From an uncultured Tenacibaculum sp. (lineage in GTDB: Bacteria > Bacteroidota > Bacteroidia > Flavobacteriales > Flavobacteriaceae), in assembly GCA_947496185.1 (NCBI GenBank), contig CANMCD010000018.1, forward strand, positions 1-61,877: a stretch of DNA of 61,877 nt. The letters run 5' to 3'. The position numbers and the translations under genes are program-made. Each line of letters starts with the position of its first letter. The first letter of the stretch is position 1. Positions 17,313-26,437 of this stretch are shown here, piece after piece. The notes beneath the pieces were generated by a model. That model saw only the letters and a program-made list of their open reading frames with translations, was not told the origin of the DNA and ran no database searches.

Positions 17313-17810
17313 CTATAATGCTTTTAAAGCTTCTTCATAATTTGGTTCATCAACAATTTCATTCACTTGCTGTGTGTAGGCAACTTTTCCTTGTTCGTCT
17401 ATTACAACGATGCAACGAGAATGTAAGCCTTTTAATGGACCAGTAGCAATTTCTAAACCGTATTCCTTTCCAAAGTTTCCTGTAGCAAAATCTGATAACA
17501 TAACGACATTTTCTATGTTTTCAGCACCGCAAAAGCGACCTTGTGCAAATGGTAAATCTTTAGAAATACACAATACTTTAGTATTTTCTAATTCACTAGC
17601 TTTTTTATTGAAAGTTCTTACCGACGTAGCGCAAGTACCAGTGTCTACACTAGGAAAAATGTTTAGAACCAATTTACTTCCTGAAAAATCACTTAATTTT
17701 TTTTCGCTTAGATCACCTGCTACTAAAGTGAATTCAGGTGCCTGATTACCAGTGTTTGGAAGGTTTCCTAAAGTGTCAACAGGATTTCCCTGTAAGGTTA
17801 TTTTTGCCAT
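17313..17810 (-). CDS. tpx: Thiol peroxidase (Tpx)
   Basis: An atypical 2-Cys peroxiredoxin of 165 residues that reduces lipid hydroperoxides with thioredoxin. The peroxidatic cysteine lies in DTGTCATSVR and the resolving cysteine in GRFCGAENI; PLKGLHSRCIVVID is also typical. The start ATG at 17810 (MAKITLQGNPV) agrees with the family. An in-frame upstream ATG at 17837 would add nine residues that have no counterpart. Confidence 0.95.
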   Translation of the reverse strand: MAKITLQGNPVDTLGNLPNTGNQAPEFTLVAGDLSEKKLSDFSGSKLVLNIFPSVDTGTCATSVRTFNKKASELENTKVLCISKDLPFAQGRFCGAENIENVVMLSDFATGNFGKEYGLEIATGPLKGLHSRCIVVIDEQGKVAYTQQVNEIVDEPNYEEALKAL

Positions 17811-18095
17811 GTTTATAGTTTTTTGATTCGAAATCAAAGGTAATTAAATAATTTAAAAAAGAATATGAATAAAATCATATTCACTGATAATCTCTAATAA
17901 TGTATTAAAAAAGATAATATTGTATGATATTGCTTTAAAATCAAACGTTTCACTACGTTTTTTAGTGTAATTTTTATACCACTATTTTGTAATTAAGAAA
18001 CAGTTTGGTTTAAAGTAATTTCAATTCTAATGGTAAAATTCTGATGTATAATTGCGGTTAAAAAAGTATCTTCGCAAAAAGATAAAGGAATAAAA

Positions 18096-19478
18096 TTGAA
18101 ACTAAAAAAGTATACATCTGAGTTTGGTTATAATTGGAAGCTTGCTGCACCAGTTATGTTGGGTATGTTAGGGCATACATTTGTTGGATTTGTTGATAAT
18201 GTCATGGTTGGGCAGTTGGGAACTGCGGAATTGGCAGCTGTTTCTTTAGGAAATAGTTTTGTGTTTATTGCCTTATCCTTGGCAATAGGGTTTTCTACAG
18301 CGATTACTTCTTTAATTGCTGAGGCAGACGCTGCAAACAATCAAGCACAAGCAAAGTCTGTTTTTAAACATGGCTTTTTTTTGTGTTTTAGTTTAGGGAT
18401 TTTGATGTTTTTAGCAGTTTACTTTTTTAAACCCATATTATACGCTATGAATCAACCCATAGAGGTAATTAATTTGGCGATGCCATATCTAGATTTGGTG
18501 GCTGTTTCCTTGGTACCGATGGTTGTTTTTCAGGCTCTAAAACAGTTCAGTGATGGTTTGTCAATGACCAAAGTACCTATGTATGCGAGTTTACTAGCTA
18601 ATATTTCAAACGTGATTTTAAACTATATATTGATTTTTGGAAAGTTTGGTTTTCCTGAAATGGGAATCATAGGAGCAGCTTATGGCACGTTAATATCACG
18701 GTTTATCATGGTCTTGTTTTTATGGATAAAGCTTATGAGAAATGAGCGTTCTGTAAAGCTAATTACTCATCTTAATTTTTTTAAATTAAATAGAAAGATG
18801 TTATCAAGGGTACTAGGTTTGGGAACTCCAAGTGCGATGTTGATGATTTTTGAAGTGGGGATTTTTACTGCGGCAATATGGTTAAGCGGAATGTTAGGTA
18901 AAAATCCACAAGCAGCAAATCAAATTGCCTTAAACTTAGCTACCATGACTTTTATGGTCTTTACTGGATTGAGTGTTGCTTCTACTATTAGGGTTGGTAA
19001 CCAAATGGGACGTAAGGACTATAAAGAATTACGAAGAATAGCATTGTCTATATTTTTTATGGGAGGACTTTTTGCCATTGTTTTTTGTGTAAGTTTCTTT
19101 TTATTAAACGATATATTACCTCATTTATATGTAGATGTAAAAGATTTAAATGATTATAATGATACTATAGAGGTGATTAAAATAGCTTCTACTCTTTTGA
19201 TTGCTGCGGCTTTTTTTCAAATAAGTGATAGTATGCAAGCCATGATTTTAGGAGCATTGAAGGGGTTGCAAGATGTTAAAATTCCAGCGTTAATTACATT
19301 TGTGTCGTATTGGCTGGTGGGGTTGCCTGTTAGTTATTTTTTTGGGAAAAAAGAAATGTATGCCAGTTTTGGAATTTGGTTAGGTTTATTAGTGGGGCTA
19401 ACCATGTCTGCAATTCTATTATATTTGCGGTTTAATTATTTAACATTAAAATTGATTAGAACTAATGAACCTACCTAA
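18096..19478 (+). CDS. MATE family efflux transporter
   Basis: A cation-coupled multidrug/toxin exporter with 12 membrane helices over 460 residues, organised as two related halves. The N-terminal MLGMLGHTFVGFVDNVMVGQLGTAELAA is the first helix region with the conserved Asp, and the second half repeats this pattern near GTPSAMLMIFEVG. The start is TTG 18096, preceded by AAAGGA; the first ATG is inside helix 1, so the TTG start is required. It overlaps the next small gene by 14 bp. Confidence 0.93.
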   Translation: MKLKKYTSEFGYNWKLAAPVMLGMLGHTFVGFVDNVMVGQLGTAELAAVSLGNSFVFIALSLAIGFSTAITSLIAEADAANNQAQAKSVFKHGFFLCFSLGILMFLAVYFFKPILYAMNQPIEVINLAMPYLDLVAVSLVPMVVFQALKQFSDGLSMTKVPMYASLLANISNVILNYILIFGKFGFPEMGIIGAAYGTLISRFIMVLFLWIKLMRNERSVKLITHLNFFKLNRKMLSRVLGLGTPSAMLMIFEVGIFTAAIWLSGMLGKNPQAANQIALNLATMTFMVFTGLSVASTIRVGNQMGRKDYKELRRIALSIFFMGGLFAIVFCVSFFLLNDILPHLYVDVKDLNDYNDTIEVIKIASTLLIAAAFFQISDSMQAMILGALKGLQDVKIPALITFVSYWLVGLPVSYFFGKKEMYASFGIWLGLLVGLTMSAILLYLRFNYLTLKLIRTNEPT

Positions 19479-19689
19479 GTTTTTATTAGCAGACAACAGT
19501 GGTTATCCTGAAGATATTTTTGTATTGCATACAGAATATCCAAGATTTTTGATAAACCTTAAGGATGATGAAATAGAGTGGTTAGAAGATTTAACTGGTG
19601 AAAATGAACAAGAGTTAGCGAATGAAATGGAAAGGCTAATAGAGGAGGCTAGTTTTTTTTATGATGAAGAAATGAAGAGATATGATTAA
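19465..19689 (+). CDS. Small conserved hypothetical acidic protein
   Basis: A 74-residue very acidic protein (MNLPKFLLADNSGYPEDIF...), without signal peptide or membrane segment. It starts inside the last codons of the MATE gene (14-bp overlap), so translation is probably coupled. Similar small proteins occur in other flavobacteria from memory. No function is known. Confidence 0.8.
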   Translation: MNLPKFLLADNSGYPEDIFVLHTEYPRFLINLKDDEIEWLEDLTGENEQELANEMERLIEEASFFYDEEMKRYD

Positions 19690-19706
19690 TAATAGTTACA
19701 AGTATT

Positions 19707-20189
19707 TTAACTTTTATTCTTTATAAGTCTTTTTGCTTGTCCAATCCAATTATCTCTGACAATTCTACCCGGGAAAAATTGAATTAAATCTGTGACGGTG
19801 ATTATGTCTTCACCAGAAAGTTTACTGATCTGATCATAGGTGTAAATTCCAATACTGTTTAGCTTTTTTTCAATAAACCCACCTATGCCATTAATAAGTG
19901 TTAAATCATCCTTATTAGTTTCATTGGCAATGCCAATATTACTAAAATTTAATTTTTTTGGTTCTCTTATTTCAATACCACCACGATCAATGGTTTTTCT
20001 TGCTCTAATAGTCGATTGCATTTCGTTTTTTAATTCAATAATTGTTTCATTTTGAGACGCTATCTCAGTTTGATATTTTTTTCTCAAAAAATTCCAAGAA
20101 AAAAAGTAACCAATTAAAAAAGCTCCTAGCATCCATAAAAAGAGCTCAACTAAAAATAATGCTTTACTTGCTAAAAAAATCGTCATCAT
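19707..20189 (-). CDS. Membrane-anchored protein with helix-hairpin-helix domain
   Basis: The 160-residue protein has one membrane helix (about residues 5-32), a short coiled coil (about 35-65), and a C-terminal HhH-type domain (about 95-155: DLTLINGIGGFIEKKLNSIGIYTYDQISKLS, given here only by position). Such C-termini are annotated as predicted 5' DNA nuclease-like or SAP/HhH domains and resemble the DUF4332/Rad51 N-terminal fold. The fold may be used for protein contact and not DNA binding. It lies 10 bp after the OmpA-like gene and is probably co-transcribed. Confidence 0.7.
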   Translation of the reverse strand: MMTIFLASKALFLVELFLWMLGAFLIGYFFSWNFLRKKYQTEIASQNETIIELKNEMQSTIRARKTIDRGGIEIREPKKLNFSNIGIANETNKDDLTLINGIGGFIEKKLNSIGIYTYDQISKLSGEDIITVTDLIQFFPGRIVRDNWIGQAKRLIKNKS

Positions 20190-20199
20190 CTGTACGTAA

Positions 20200-21132
20200 C
20201 TATTTTATTGATATTTCAATTCGTCGGTTAATTGCTCTGTTTGCTTTTGTATTGTTTGTTACTGTTGGTTTTTTTTCTCCTTCTGAACTAACGGTAATTT
20301 TATTTTTATCGATACCATTTTTTTTAAAGAAGTTAGCGACACTTTGTGCTCTTTCTAGCCCTAAGGTGTAATTAGCTTCTTCTTCTCCTAGATCATCTGT
20401 ATGCCCTACTATGGAGATTTTTTTAGTAGGAAATTGTTTTAAGTAGTTTTTAACTTCATAAGTATAGGCAACTAGATTTCTATCGGGTTGGAACCCATTA
20501 TTGCCAAAGTTTGCGTAAAGTGTTTTATTCGTAATTTCTTTTTCAATTTCCACGCGTTGTTTTTCAGGTAAGTTTTTATAGGATATAACGATACCATCGG
20601 CATAAAACCCCTCAGAGTCATAAGCATAGTCTTTAACGATAGATTTTATTTGTATTCTTTTTTTATTGACACCATAATTACTTAATTTATTTTTTAAATA
20701 ATTAGCTCTGGCTATCCCATAATTCGAATTATTAGCCAAAAGCTCGTTTGGTGCATAATAAGCAATAATTAAAATTTCTTTGTTAAAGTTTTTGTTTAAA
20801 AAACTAAAAATAGAATCTTTAAAATAATTAAAATCTTTAGGAAATAACACTTTGGTGTGTTGTGCGTTGGTGATAAACTTATGATTAAATGTAAAGTACC
20901 CAGCCTCCTCTTTAGTCTTTTTTGCGGGTGGTTTAATAGGTGTTACCTTTACAGGTGTTATTTTTTTAGTGATAGGTGTATCAACCTTCTTTTTAGTAGT
21001 AGATTTAGGACGATTTATTTTCTCATCTTTACTAGTAATCTCGGCACTTTTATCATTAGTATTACAGTTTTTATAAAGTGCTAAAAATGCCCAAATTAGA
21101 AAAACGAGAAAGGCTTTTAAAAAGTTCCTCAT
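20200..21132 (-). CDS. OmpA family protein
   Basis: A 310-residue envelope protein with an N-terminal membrane segment (residues 5-20), a Lys/Thr/Pro-rich linker, and a C-terminal OmpA peptidoglycan-binding domain (about 195-310: SIVGHTDDLGEEEANYTLGLERAQSV is its centre, with NRAINRRIEI at the end). A second, weaker OmpA-like stretch is visible earlier (KEILIIAYYAPNELLANNSNYGIARA... region), so the protein may contain two such domains. It probably tethers the envelope to peptidoglycan. Confidence 0.85.
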   Translation of the reverse strand: MRNFLKAFLVFLIWAFLALYKNCNTNDKSAEITSKDEKINRPKSTTKKKVDTPITKKITPVKVTPIKPPAKKTKEEAGYFTFNHKFITNAQHTKVLFPKDFNYFKDSIFSFLNKNFNKEILIIAYYAPNELLANNSNYGIARANYLKNKLSNYGVNKKRIQIKSIVKDYAYDSEGFYADGIVISYKNLPEKQRVEIEKEITNKTLYANFGNNGFQPDRNLVAYTYEVKNYLKQFPTKKISIVGHTDDLGEEEANYTLGLERAQSVANFFKKNGIDKNKITVSSEGEKKPTVTNNTKANRAINRRIEISIK

Positions 21133-21207
21133 AATCTAAAATAAATAGTATCGTAATTATAAAGTTAAGAAAAACTTTCTTTAAAATCAAAAAGGTACAG
21201 TACAAAA

Positions 21208-21816
21208 TTACACGTCAAGCTTTGCTAGTTCCTTGTAATTCAGCGTTAATTTGCGTAAAAGTATGCCGTATAAAAGTTGATAGATTAACCAAATTATAGT
21301 AATGATAATTCCACTAATTACCGTTGCGATACTATATGCTGCAATCAATTCTTTTGTACTCGATGTAGGGAGATATGTTTTTATGCTAATAATAGAAACA
21401 ACTAATAAATGTATTAATGCAAAGGCTAAATTTAGAAAGATATAATTACGTACTGTTTTTCTTGTTTTTAGAATATTATCCATTAATTTTTTTGTAGAAT
21501 CCGTTGTTGAGATGCTACGATAATTTTTATAAAATAAGAATAGGAAAAAGAGTAGAATAGGTACCAAAATAATATTGAAATAATAGAAATAGTTAACAAG
21601 TCCTAATTCTTGATAAATTGCAGATGTTTCGTTAACATCAAATATAAGCATCAAAGTATAAGGAAGTATTAATTCAAGTAAGCCTATAATGAATATCCAC
21701 TTTACGATAGACGACGATTTTGAGTGAGACATTTTATAAATATCTTCTCTCGAAATCTTATTTATTTCAATCGATTGGTTATCCCATGCTTTTTTATATT
21801 TATCTAATGTATCCAT
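21208..21816 (-). CDS. Multi-pass membrane protein paired with ECF sigma factor
   Basis: A 202-residue protein with a soluble N-terminus (MDTLDKYKKAWDNQSIEIN) and four membrane helices (about residues 35-58, 73-95, 120-145 and 160-190). It starts 5 bp after the ECF sigma factor gene. In flavobacteria, proteins with this N-terminus often follow such sigma factors, and a role as anti-sigma factor is plausible but not shown by a known zinc or RskA-like motif. Confidence 0.75.
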   Translation of the reverse strand: MDTLDKYKKAWDNQSIEINKISREDIYKMSHSKSSSIVKWIFIIGLLELILPYTLMLIFDVNETSAIYQELGLVNYFYYFNIILVPILLFFLFLFYKNYRSISTTDSTKKLMDNILKTRKTVRNYIFLNLAFALIHLLVVSIISIKTYLPTSSTKELIAAYSIATVISGIIITIIWLIYQLLYGILLRKLTLNYKELAKLDV

Positions 21817-21821
21817 ATAAC

Positions 21822-22319
21822 TTAGGGGGTCAAAATTTTCTTTAATTTACTTTTCGCTCTGTTCATTTTTACTCTAGCATTGATCTCACTAATACCTAAT
21901 GTTTCTGCTATTTCTTTATAGTTTTTATCTTCTAAATAAAGAAAAACAAGAGCTTTATCAATATCATTTAATTTTTTGATAGCCTCATAGAGTGCTTTAA
22001 GTTGTTTTTCTTCTGTATCGTCATATTCATTTGACTGTATTTTGTAAACAAAGTCACCAATATCTTGTGTTTTAATTCTTCTGGTAGATTTTCTGTATAA
22101 TGAAATAGCTGTATTTAAAGCTACCCTGTACATCCATGTACTGAATTTTGACTCTCCTCTAAACTTGCTATAGTTCTTCCAAAGCTGAATAGTAATTTCT
22201 TGAAACAAATCATTATGTTCATCTTGATTGTTAGTATAAATTCTACACACTTTGTGAACAATATTTTGATTGTTTTCAAAGTCAGATAAAAATTTATTTT
22301 CTAGTATTTCTTGTACCAA
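21822..22319 (-). CDS. ECF-type RNA polymerase sigma factor
   Basis: A 165-residue sigma-70 family protein. Region 2 (about residues 15-85) has HNDLFQEITIQLWKNYSKFRG and the -10-binding STWMYRVALNTAISLYRK. Region 4 (about 100-160) has the helix-turn-helix LYLEDKNYKEIAETLGISE. Region 3 is missing, as in ECF factors. The gene is divergent from the sensor kinase gene and is followed by a membrane protein likely to control it. Confidence 0.92.
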   Translation of the reverse strand: MVQEILENKFLSDFENNQNIVHKVCRIYTNNQDEHNDLFQEITIQLWKNYSKFRGESKFSTWMYRVALNTAISLYRKSTRRIKTQDIGDFVYKIQSNEYDDTEEKQLKALYEAIKKLNDIDKALVFLYLEDKNYKEIAETLGISEINARVKMNRAKSKLKKILTP

Positions 22320-22553
22320 GTTTAGCGTTTCTTATTGATAAGTTCATCAAAAATAAGAAACGTTACAATATTTTTTTAAAAAATTGAAATAAATAAACAG
22401 TTCGACCACAAAATAGGACAATTCAGAACACAATCATTTTAAAATTTATTATTATTAGTTGATATTTGTATAGAAGCTATTATCGTAACTAACGAATTAA
22501 ATAAGAAAAAATAATGATTTTCGGTAATTGGCTTAGAAAAATAAAATATATAC

Positions 22554-23915
22554 ATGAGAGCTAATAAAGATACTTTTTCTTGGAAACAAATAAGCAAAGG
22601 CTTTTGGTTAGCAGTAAGGTTAACTCTTGTTTTTGGGATGCTTTTTTATCTAATTAATGGAGACTTTACACTTTATAGTTTGTTAGTAACTATGGGAATG
22701 TCGGCGATGTATACATTTGTACTGGGATTTGGTCAAGGTCTTTTGAATGACTATTTGAGTACAAAATGGGATTGGATAACTGAGACAAATAAGCGTGTAT
22801 GGATAGGGGTGTTAGGGACATTAATTTATACCATTCCTATTATTCTACTGATAGATTATTTTTTGTTTATTAAGATTAAAGGTTTTGATTCTGTTGATTT
22901 TTTCAAACCACCGATGATTTGGATTCATCTTTTTTGGGTACAATTTTCTTTAGGAGTTTCTGCGTTTCTTCACGCTAGAGGTTTTATGATGGAATGGAAA
23001 AATGCCGTTTCTCATGAGACAACCCAACATAAAATTGTAGCTAAAACGGAAACAGCTAAGTTTGAGACATTAAAAAATCAAATTGATCCACATTTTTTAT
23101 TTAATAGTTTAAATGTGTTAACCTCTTTAATAGGAGAAAACCCTAATCAAGCAGAGAAATTTACTACAAAATTATCTAAAATCTACCGTTATGTTTTAGA
23201 GCAGCGAAATAAAGAATTAGTTCCGATTCAAGAAGAGTTGTTGTTTGCAAAAAATTACATGGAATTGTTACAAATGCGTTTTGAAGATGCAATTCAATTT
23301 ACATTGCCTAAAGGTACGGAGGATTCGGCTTTGAAATTAGTACCATTATCGTTACAGTTATTGTTGGAAAATGCTGTAAAACATAATGTTGTTTCTTCTA
23401 AGAAGCCTTTGGAAATTAGTATTTTTATCAAAAATGGCTTCCTATATATTCAAAATAATATCAATCCAAAAGATGCAATTGGTAAGGGAACTAAGATTGG
23501 TTTAAGAAATATAGCAGATAGATACGGATTAATAACGGAGAAAAATATAGAAATTATAAATAACCATAGAACATTTACGGTAAAATTACCATTATTGTTA
23601 AACACTGAAAGTATGAAAATAAATAGCAACAATTTAGAGAAAAATAGCTACGTAAGAGCTGTAGAAAAGGTAGAAAAATTAAAAGAATTTTATCAGAATT
23701 TAGTTTCTTATTGCTTGGTCATTCCTTTTCTGGTTTATATAAACTATCAATTCTCACCACAATTTAAATGGTTTTGGTTTCCAGCTATAGGGTGGGGAAT
23801 AGGATTGTTATTTCACTTTTTAGAAGTGCATAATTATAACTTTATCTTAGGAAAAAACTGGGAAGAAAGAAAAATAAAAGAATTAATGAAGGAAGAAAGC
23901 GAATATAAAAACTAA
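22554..23915 (+). CDS. LytS/YehU-type sensor histidine kinase with C-terminal 2TM domain
   Basis: The 453-residue protein has four N-terminal membrane helices (about residues 15-145) and a His_kinase domain with phospho-acceptor His180 in QIDPHFLFNSLN. The ATPase part contains LLLENAVKHN and GIGLRN-like KIGLRNIADRYG. Unusually, it ends with a 2TM domain (about residues 363-453), which is homologous to the next protein. With the LytTR regulator it forms a two-component system. The signal is unknown; there is no extracellular domain of note. Confidence 0.9.
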   Translation: MRANKDTFSWKQISKGFWLAVRLTLVFGMLFYLINGDFTLYSLLVTMGMSAMYTFVLGFGQGLLNDYLSTKWDWITETNKRVWIGVLGTLIYTIPIILLIDYFLFIKIKGFDSVDFFKPPMIWIHLFWVQFSLGVSAFLHARGFMMEWKNAVSHETTQHKIVAKTETAKFETLKNQIDPHFLFNSLNVLTSLIGENPNQAEKFTTKLSKIYRYVLEQRNKELVPIQEELLFAKNYMELLQMRFEDAIQFTLPKGTEDSALKLVPLSLQLLLENAVKHNVVSSKKPLEISIFIKNGFLYIQNNINPKDAIGKGTKIGLRNIADRYGLITEKNIEIINNHRTFTVKLPLLLNTESMKINSNNLEKNSYVRAVEKVEKLKEFYQNLVSYCLVIPFLVYINYQFSPQFKWFWFPAIGWGIGLLFHFLEVHNYNFILGKNWEERKIKELMKEESEYKN

Positions 23916-23920
23916 AGAAA

Positions 23921-24241
23921 ATGAATTATAATATGGAAGATCAAAAATATATTTTAGCTAAAAAAAGAGTAGAAAAGATAAAGGGGTTTTACTGGCATGC
24001 TATATCATATGTAATAATTAACATCTTTATTTCAATAGTTATTTTATTGGGACTAATTTTTGACGAAAACACTTCTTTCTTAGAGGCTATTAGAAACTTT
24101 GGTGTATATGCTACTTGGCTTTTTTGGGGAATTGGATTATTTTTTCATTGGTTAGGTGTTTTTGGTTTACAAGCCTTTTTTAGTAAAGAATGGGAAAAAA
24201 GAAAGATAAAAGAATTTATGAATGATATTGAAGGGTATTAA
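23921..24241 (+). CDS. 2TM domain-containing membrane protein
   Basis: A 106-residue protein consisting of the 2TM domain only. A basic helix (KKRVEKIKGFYWHAISYV) is followed by two membrane helices and ends with KEWEKRKIKEFM. It starts 5 bp after the kinase gene and resembles the kinase's own C-terminus, whose end reads NWEERKIKELM. A role as partner or competitor of the kinase domain is inferred. Confidence 0.88.
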   Translation: MNYNMEDQKYILAKKRVEKIKGFYWHAISYVIINIFISIVILLGLIFDENTSFLEAIRNFGVYATWLFWGIGLFFHWLGVFGLQAFFSKEWEKRKIKEFMNDIEGY

Positions 24242-24324
24242 AAGTTATATAAAGATGTAAATTGTAACATTTAAAATTAAATAATGACCAATAGTAATAA
24301 TAAAGATTAACCTAGAGAAAAAAG

Positions 24325-25080
24325 ATGAATATTGTTATAATTGAAGATGAAAAACCAGCAGCACGGAGATTAAAAAGAATGTTGGCAACTTTTGATTTGC
24401 ATATTATCGAAATGTTACATTCTGTAGAAGAAGCCATTAATTGGTTTGAACATCACCAACACCCAGATTTAATTTTTTTAGATATTCAGTTGTCAGATGG
24501 TTTGTCCTTTGAAATTTTTGAAGGTACGACAATTTCATCGGCTATCATTTTTACTACTGCCTATGATGAGTATGCTCTAAAAGCTTTTAAGTTGAATTCA
24601 ATAGATTATTTACTAAAACCAATTGATGAGGAAGAGTTAGGTAATGCGATTAGAAAATATAAAAGTAGGCAGTCACAACAAACTGAAATGTTGGTTAATA
24701 TTGAGGATATTAGAGAATTTTTAATTAATCCTATTGATAGAAAATATAAAAAAAGGTTCACTATAAAAGTAGGACAACACCTCAAAATTATTCGTTCAGA
24801 TCAGATTGAATGCTTTTATTCTGAACATAAAGCCACTTATATGTATACTAACGAAAAAAGAAGTTATTTGCTGGATCATTCGTTAGAATATTGGCAAGAC
24901 CAGTTAGACCCAGCAAAATTTTTTCGTGTCAATAGAACATTTATAGTTCATATAAATGCAATAAAAGATATTATTTCTTATACCAATTCTCGTTTGCAAT
25001 TAAAGTTACTTCATTTTGATGAAGCTAATATAATTGTTAGTAGAGAAAAGGTTAAGTCATTTAAAAGCTTTTTAGGATAA
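24325..25080 (+). CDS. LytTR family response regulator
   Basis: The 251-residue protein has a receiver domain (residues 1-120, phospho-acceptor Asp53 in FLDIQLSDG, acidic Glu7/Asp8, conserved Lys in LLKPID) and a C-terminal LytTR DNA-binding domain (about 145-250, with FFRVNRTFIVHINAI). It is the cognate regulator of the kinase two genes upstream. The 83-bp gap before it is longer than the others in this group. Confidence 0.94.
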   Translation: MNIVIIEDEKPAARRLKRMLATFDLHIIEMLHSVEEAINWFEHHQHPDLIFLDIQLSDGLSFEIFEGTTISSAIIFTTAYDEYALKAFKLNSIDYLLKPIDEEELGNAIRKYKSRQSQQTEMLVNIEDIREFLINPIDRKYKKRFTIKVGQHLKIIRSDQIECFYSEHKATYMYTNEKRSYLLDHSLEYWQDQLDPAKFFRVNRTFIVHINAIKDIISYTNSRLQLKLLHFDEANIIVSREKVKSFKSFLG

Positions 25081-25085
25081 GAAAG

Positions 25086-25126
25086 AAGTACCACTTCGTT
25101 TACTTACAAGTGGTACTTTTTATTTT
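25086..25126. terminator. Bidirectional terminator between response regulator and kamA-like gene
   Basis: An 11-bp perfect stem AAGTACCACTT/AAGTGGTACTT (25086-25096 and 25108-25118) is followed by a T-rich run on the plus strand. On the minus strand it lies 34 bp beyond the stop of the radical SAM gene. It closes the two convergent operons. Confidence 0.85.
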
Positions 25127-25159
25127 AAAGCTAATATAATAGGATGTTAGTAACTTTTT

Positions 25160-26428
25160 TTACGTTGTTATTTCATCAAAAATTGAAAATAAATTTTTAA
25201 TATCTTTTGTGTCTTTGTCATAAGGGATCAATTTGATTTTTGCTTCATTTCCAGTTTCAGGAGGAGATTGTAAACTCTTTAAAACAAAATATTTCTCATT
25301 GTTTATATTGACGGTACCATCTAATAGTACTCTATTTAAATCATTCATAAATACTGGGCCTCTAACAGTTCTTGCGATACCAGTAGCATTTTTTTGCGCT
25401 TCTTGGAAAATTTCCAAGGTTTTTGATAAAGGTATACGAAAACAAGATTCCGAATTGTGATTTGCCTCTACAAATAAATAATAGGGTACTAATCCTAATG
25501 AAACTTGGGCATTCCACATAGCTGTTAAATCTTCAGGTCTGTCATTTATACCTGCAATCATTGGACCTTGACAACGAATCACTGCCCCAGTACTTTTTAT
25601 ACGCTTAATTGCTTCTTTAACTACGTCATTTTCTAATTCTCGAGCATGTGTAAAATGAGAACAAAAACTCAGGTGTTTTCCTTTAGATATTATATGACGA
25701 AATAAATTTAAAATATCATCAGCATTTTTATCTGTAGTGAATCTATAGGGCCACCAAGCTAATGATTTTGTATTAAGCCTTATAACTTTTACTGACTCTA
25801 ATTCCAAAACGGGATCGATAAATCTTTTAATACCTTCAGCATTTAATACCAAAGGATCTGCTCCTGTAAATAATACATCCGTTATTTCAGGGTGTTTTTT
25901 TAAATAAGCTATAGGAGCATTAGGGTCTGTATAGCCTGTTTTTTTTTGTGCTTCGTTGTTGTCAAAAGCAACCCAACGAAAACAATATGAACAGTAGGCA
26001 TGACAAGTTTTTACCATGGGGTTAGGAAACAAGTTTAATACAGTGGGGAAGTTCCTGTAGGCTCCTTGAATAATAGTGCCATTTTCTTTTGGGAAACTTG
26101 TGCTACTATGTTTTACCTCTGGATACATTTTATTTTTTACTTGTTGTACAAATTGTATTCTAGTTTTTGTATCCAGTCCTATTTTAAATAAACGTTTTAG
26201 TTTTTCATAATCAACTAGCGGTAACATTTCTTTTCTTGGGAAAACTAATTTATATATAGGATCATTAGGTATATTTTTCCAATCAATTAAATTATCTAAT
26301 ACGTGATTATTTACTTTAAAGTGAAATACAGTTGATAAAATGTCGAATACCTCTTGTTCCTTTTTTGGGAGTCTATGGTAGTAATCGGTATTCTTAAAAG
26401 TACTATTAGAATAGGATTTGAATTTCAT
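25160..26428 (-). CDS. KamA-like radical SAM enzyme (lysine 2,3-aminomutase family) in TOMM operon
   Basis: A 422-residue radical SAM protein of the KamA/EpmB group. The cluster-binding motif is Cys142-x3-Cys146-x2-Cys149 in KTCHAYCSYCFRW, and LFTGADPLVL corresponds to the GGDPL motif with Ala for Gly. Canonical members are PLP enzymes moving an amino group from C2 to C3 of lysine; I cannot place the PLP lysine with certainty, so substrate and reaction are open. It is the last gene of the minus-strand operon, 9 bp after the cyclodehydratase gene. That tight spacing suggests a linked role, perhaps in making or modifying an amino acid used by the pathway. Confidence 0.85.
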   Translation of the reverse strand: MKFKSYSNSTFKNTDYYHRLPKKEQEVFDILSTVFHFKVNNHVLDNLIDWKNIPNDPIYKLVFPRKEMLPLVDYEKLKRLFKIGLDTKTRIQFVQQVKNKMYPEVKHSSTSFPKENGTIIQGAYRNFPTVLNLFPNPMVKTCHAYCSYCFRWVAFDNNEAQKKTGYTDPNAPIAYLKKHPEITDVLFTGADPLVLNAEGIKRFIDPVLELESVKVIRLNTKSLAWWPYRFTTDKNADDILNLFRHIISKGKHLSFCSHFTHARELENDVVKEAIKRIKSTGAVIRCQGPMIAGINDRPEDLTAMWNAQVSLGLVPYYLFVEANHNSESCFRIPLSKTLEIFQEAQKNATGIARTVRGPVFMNDLNRVLLDGTVNINNEKYFVLKSLQSPPETGNEAKIKLIPYDKDTKDIKNLFSIFDEITT

Positions 26429-26437
26429 AAAATATTT

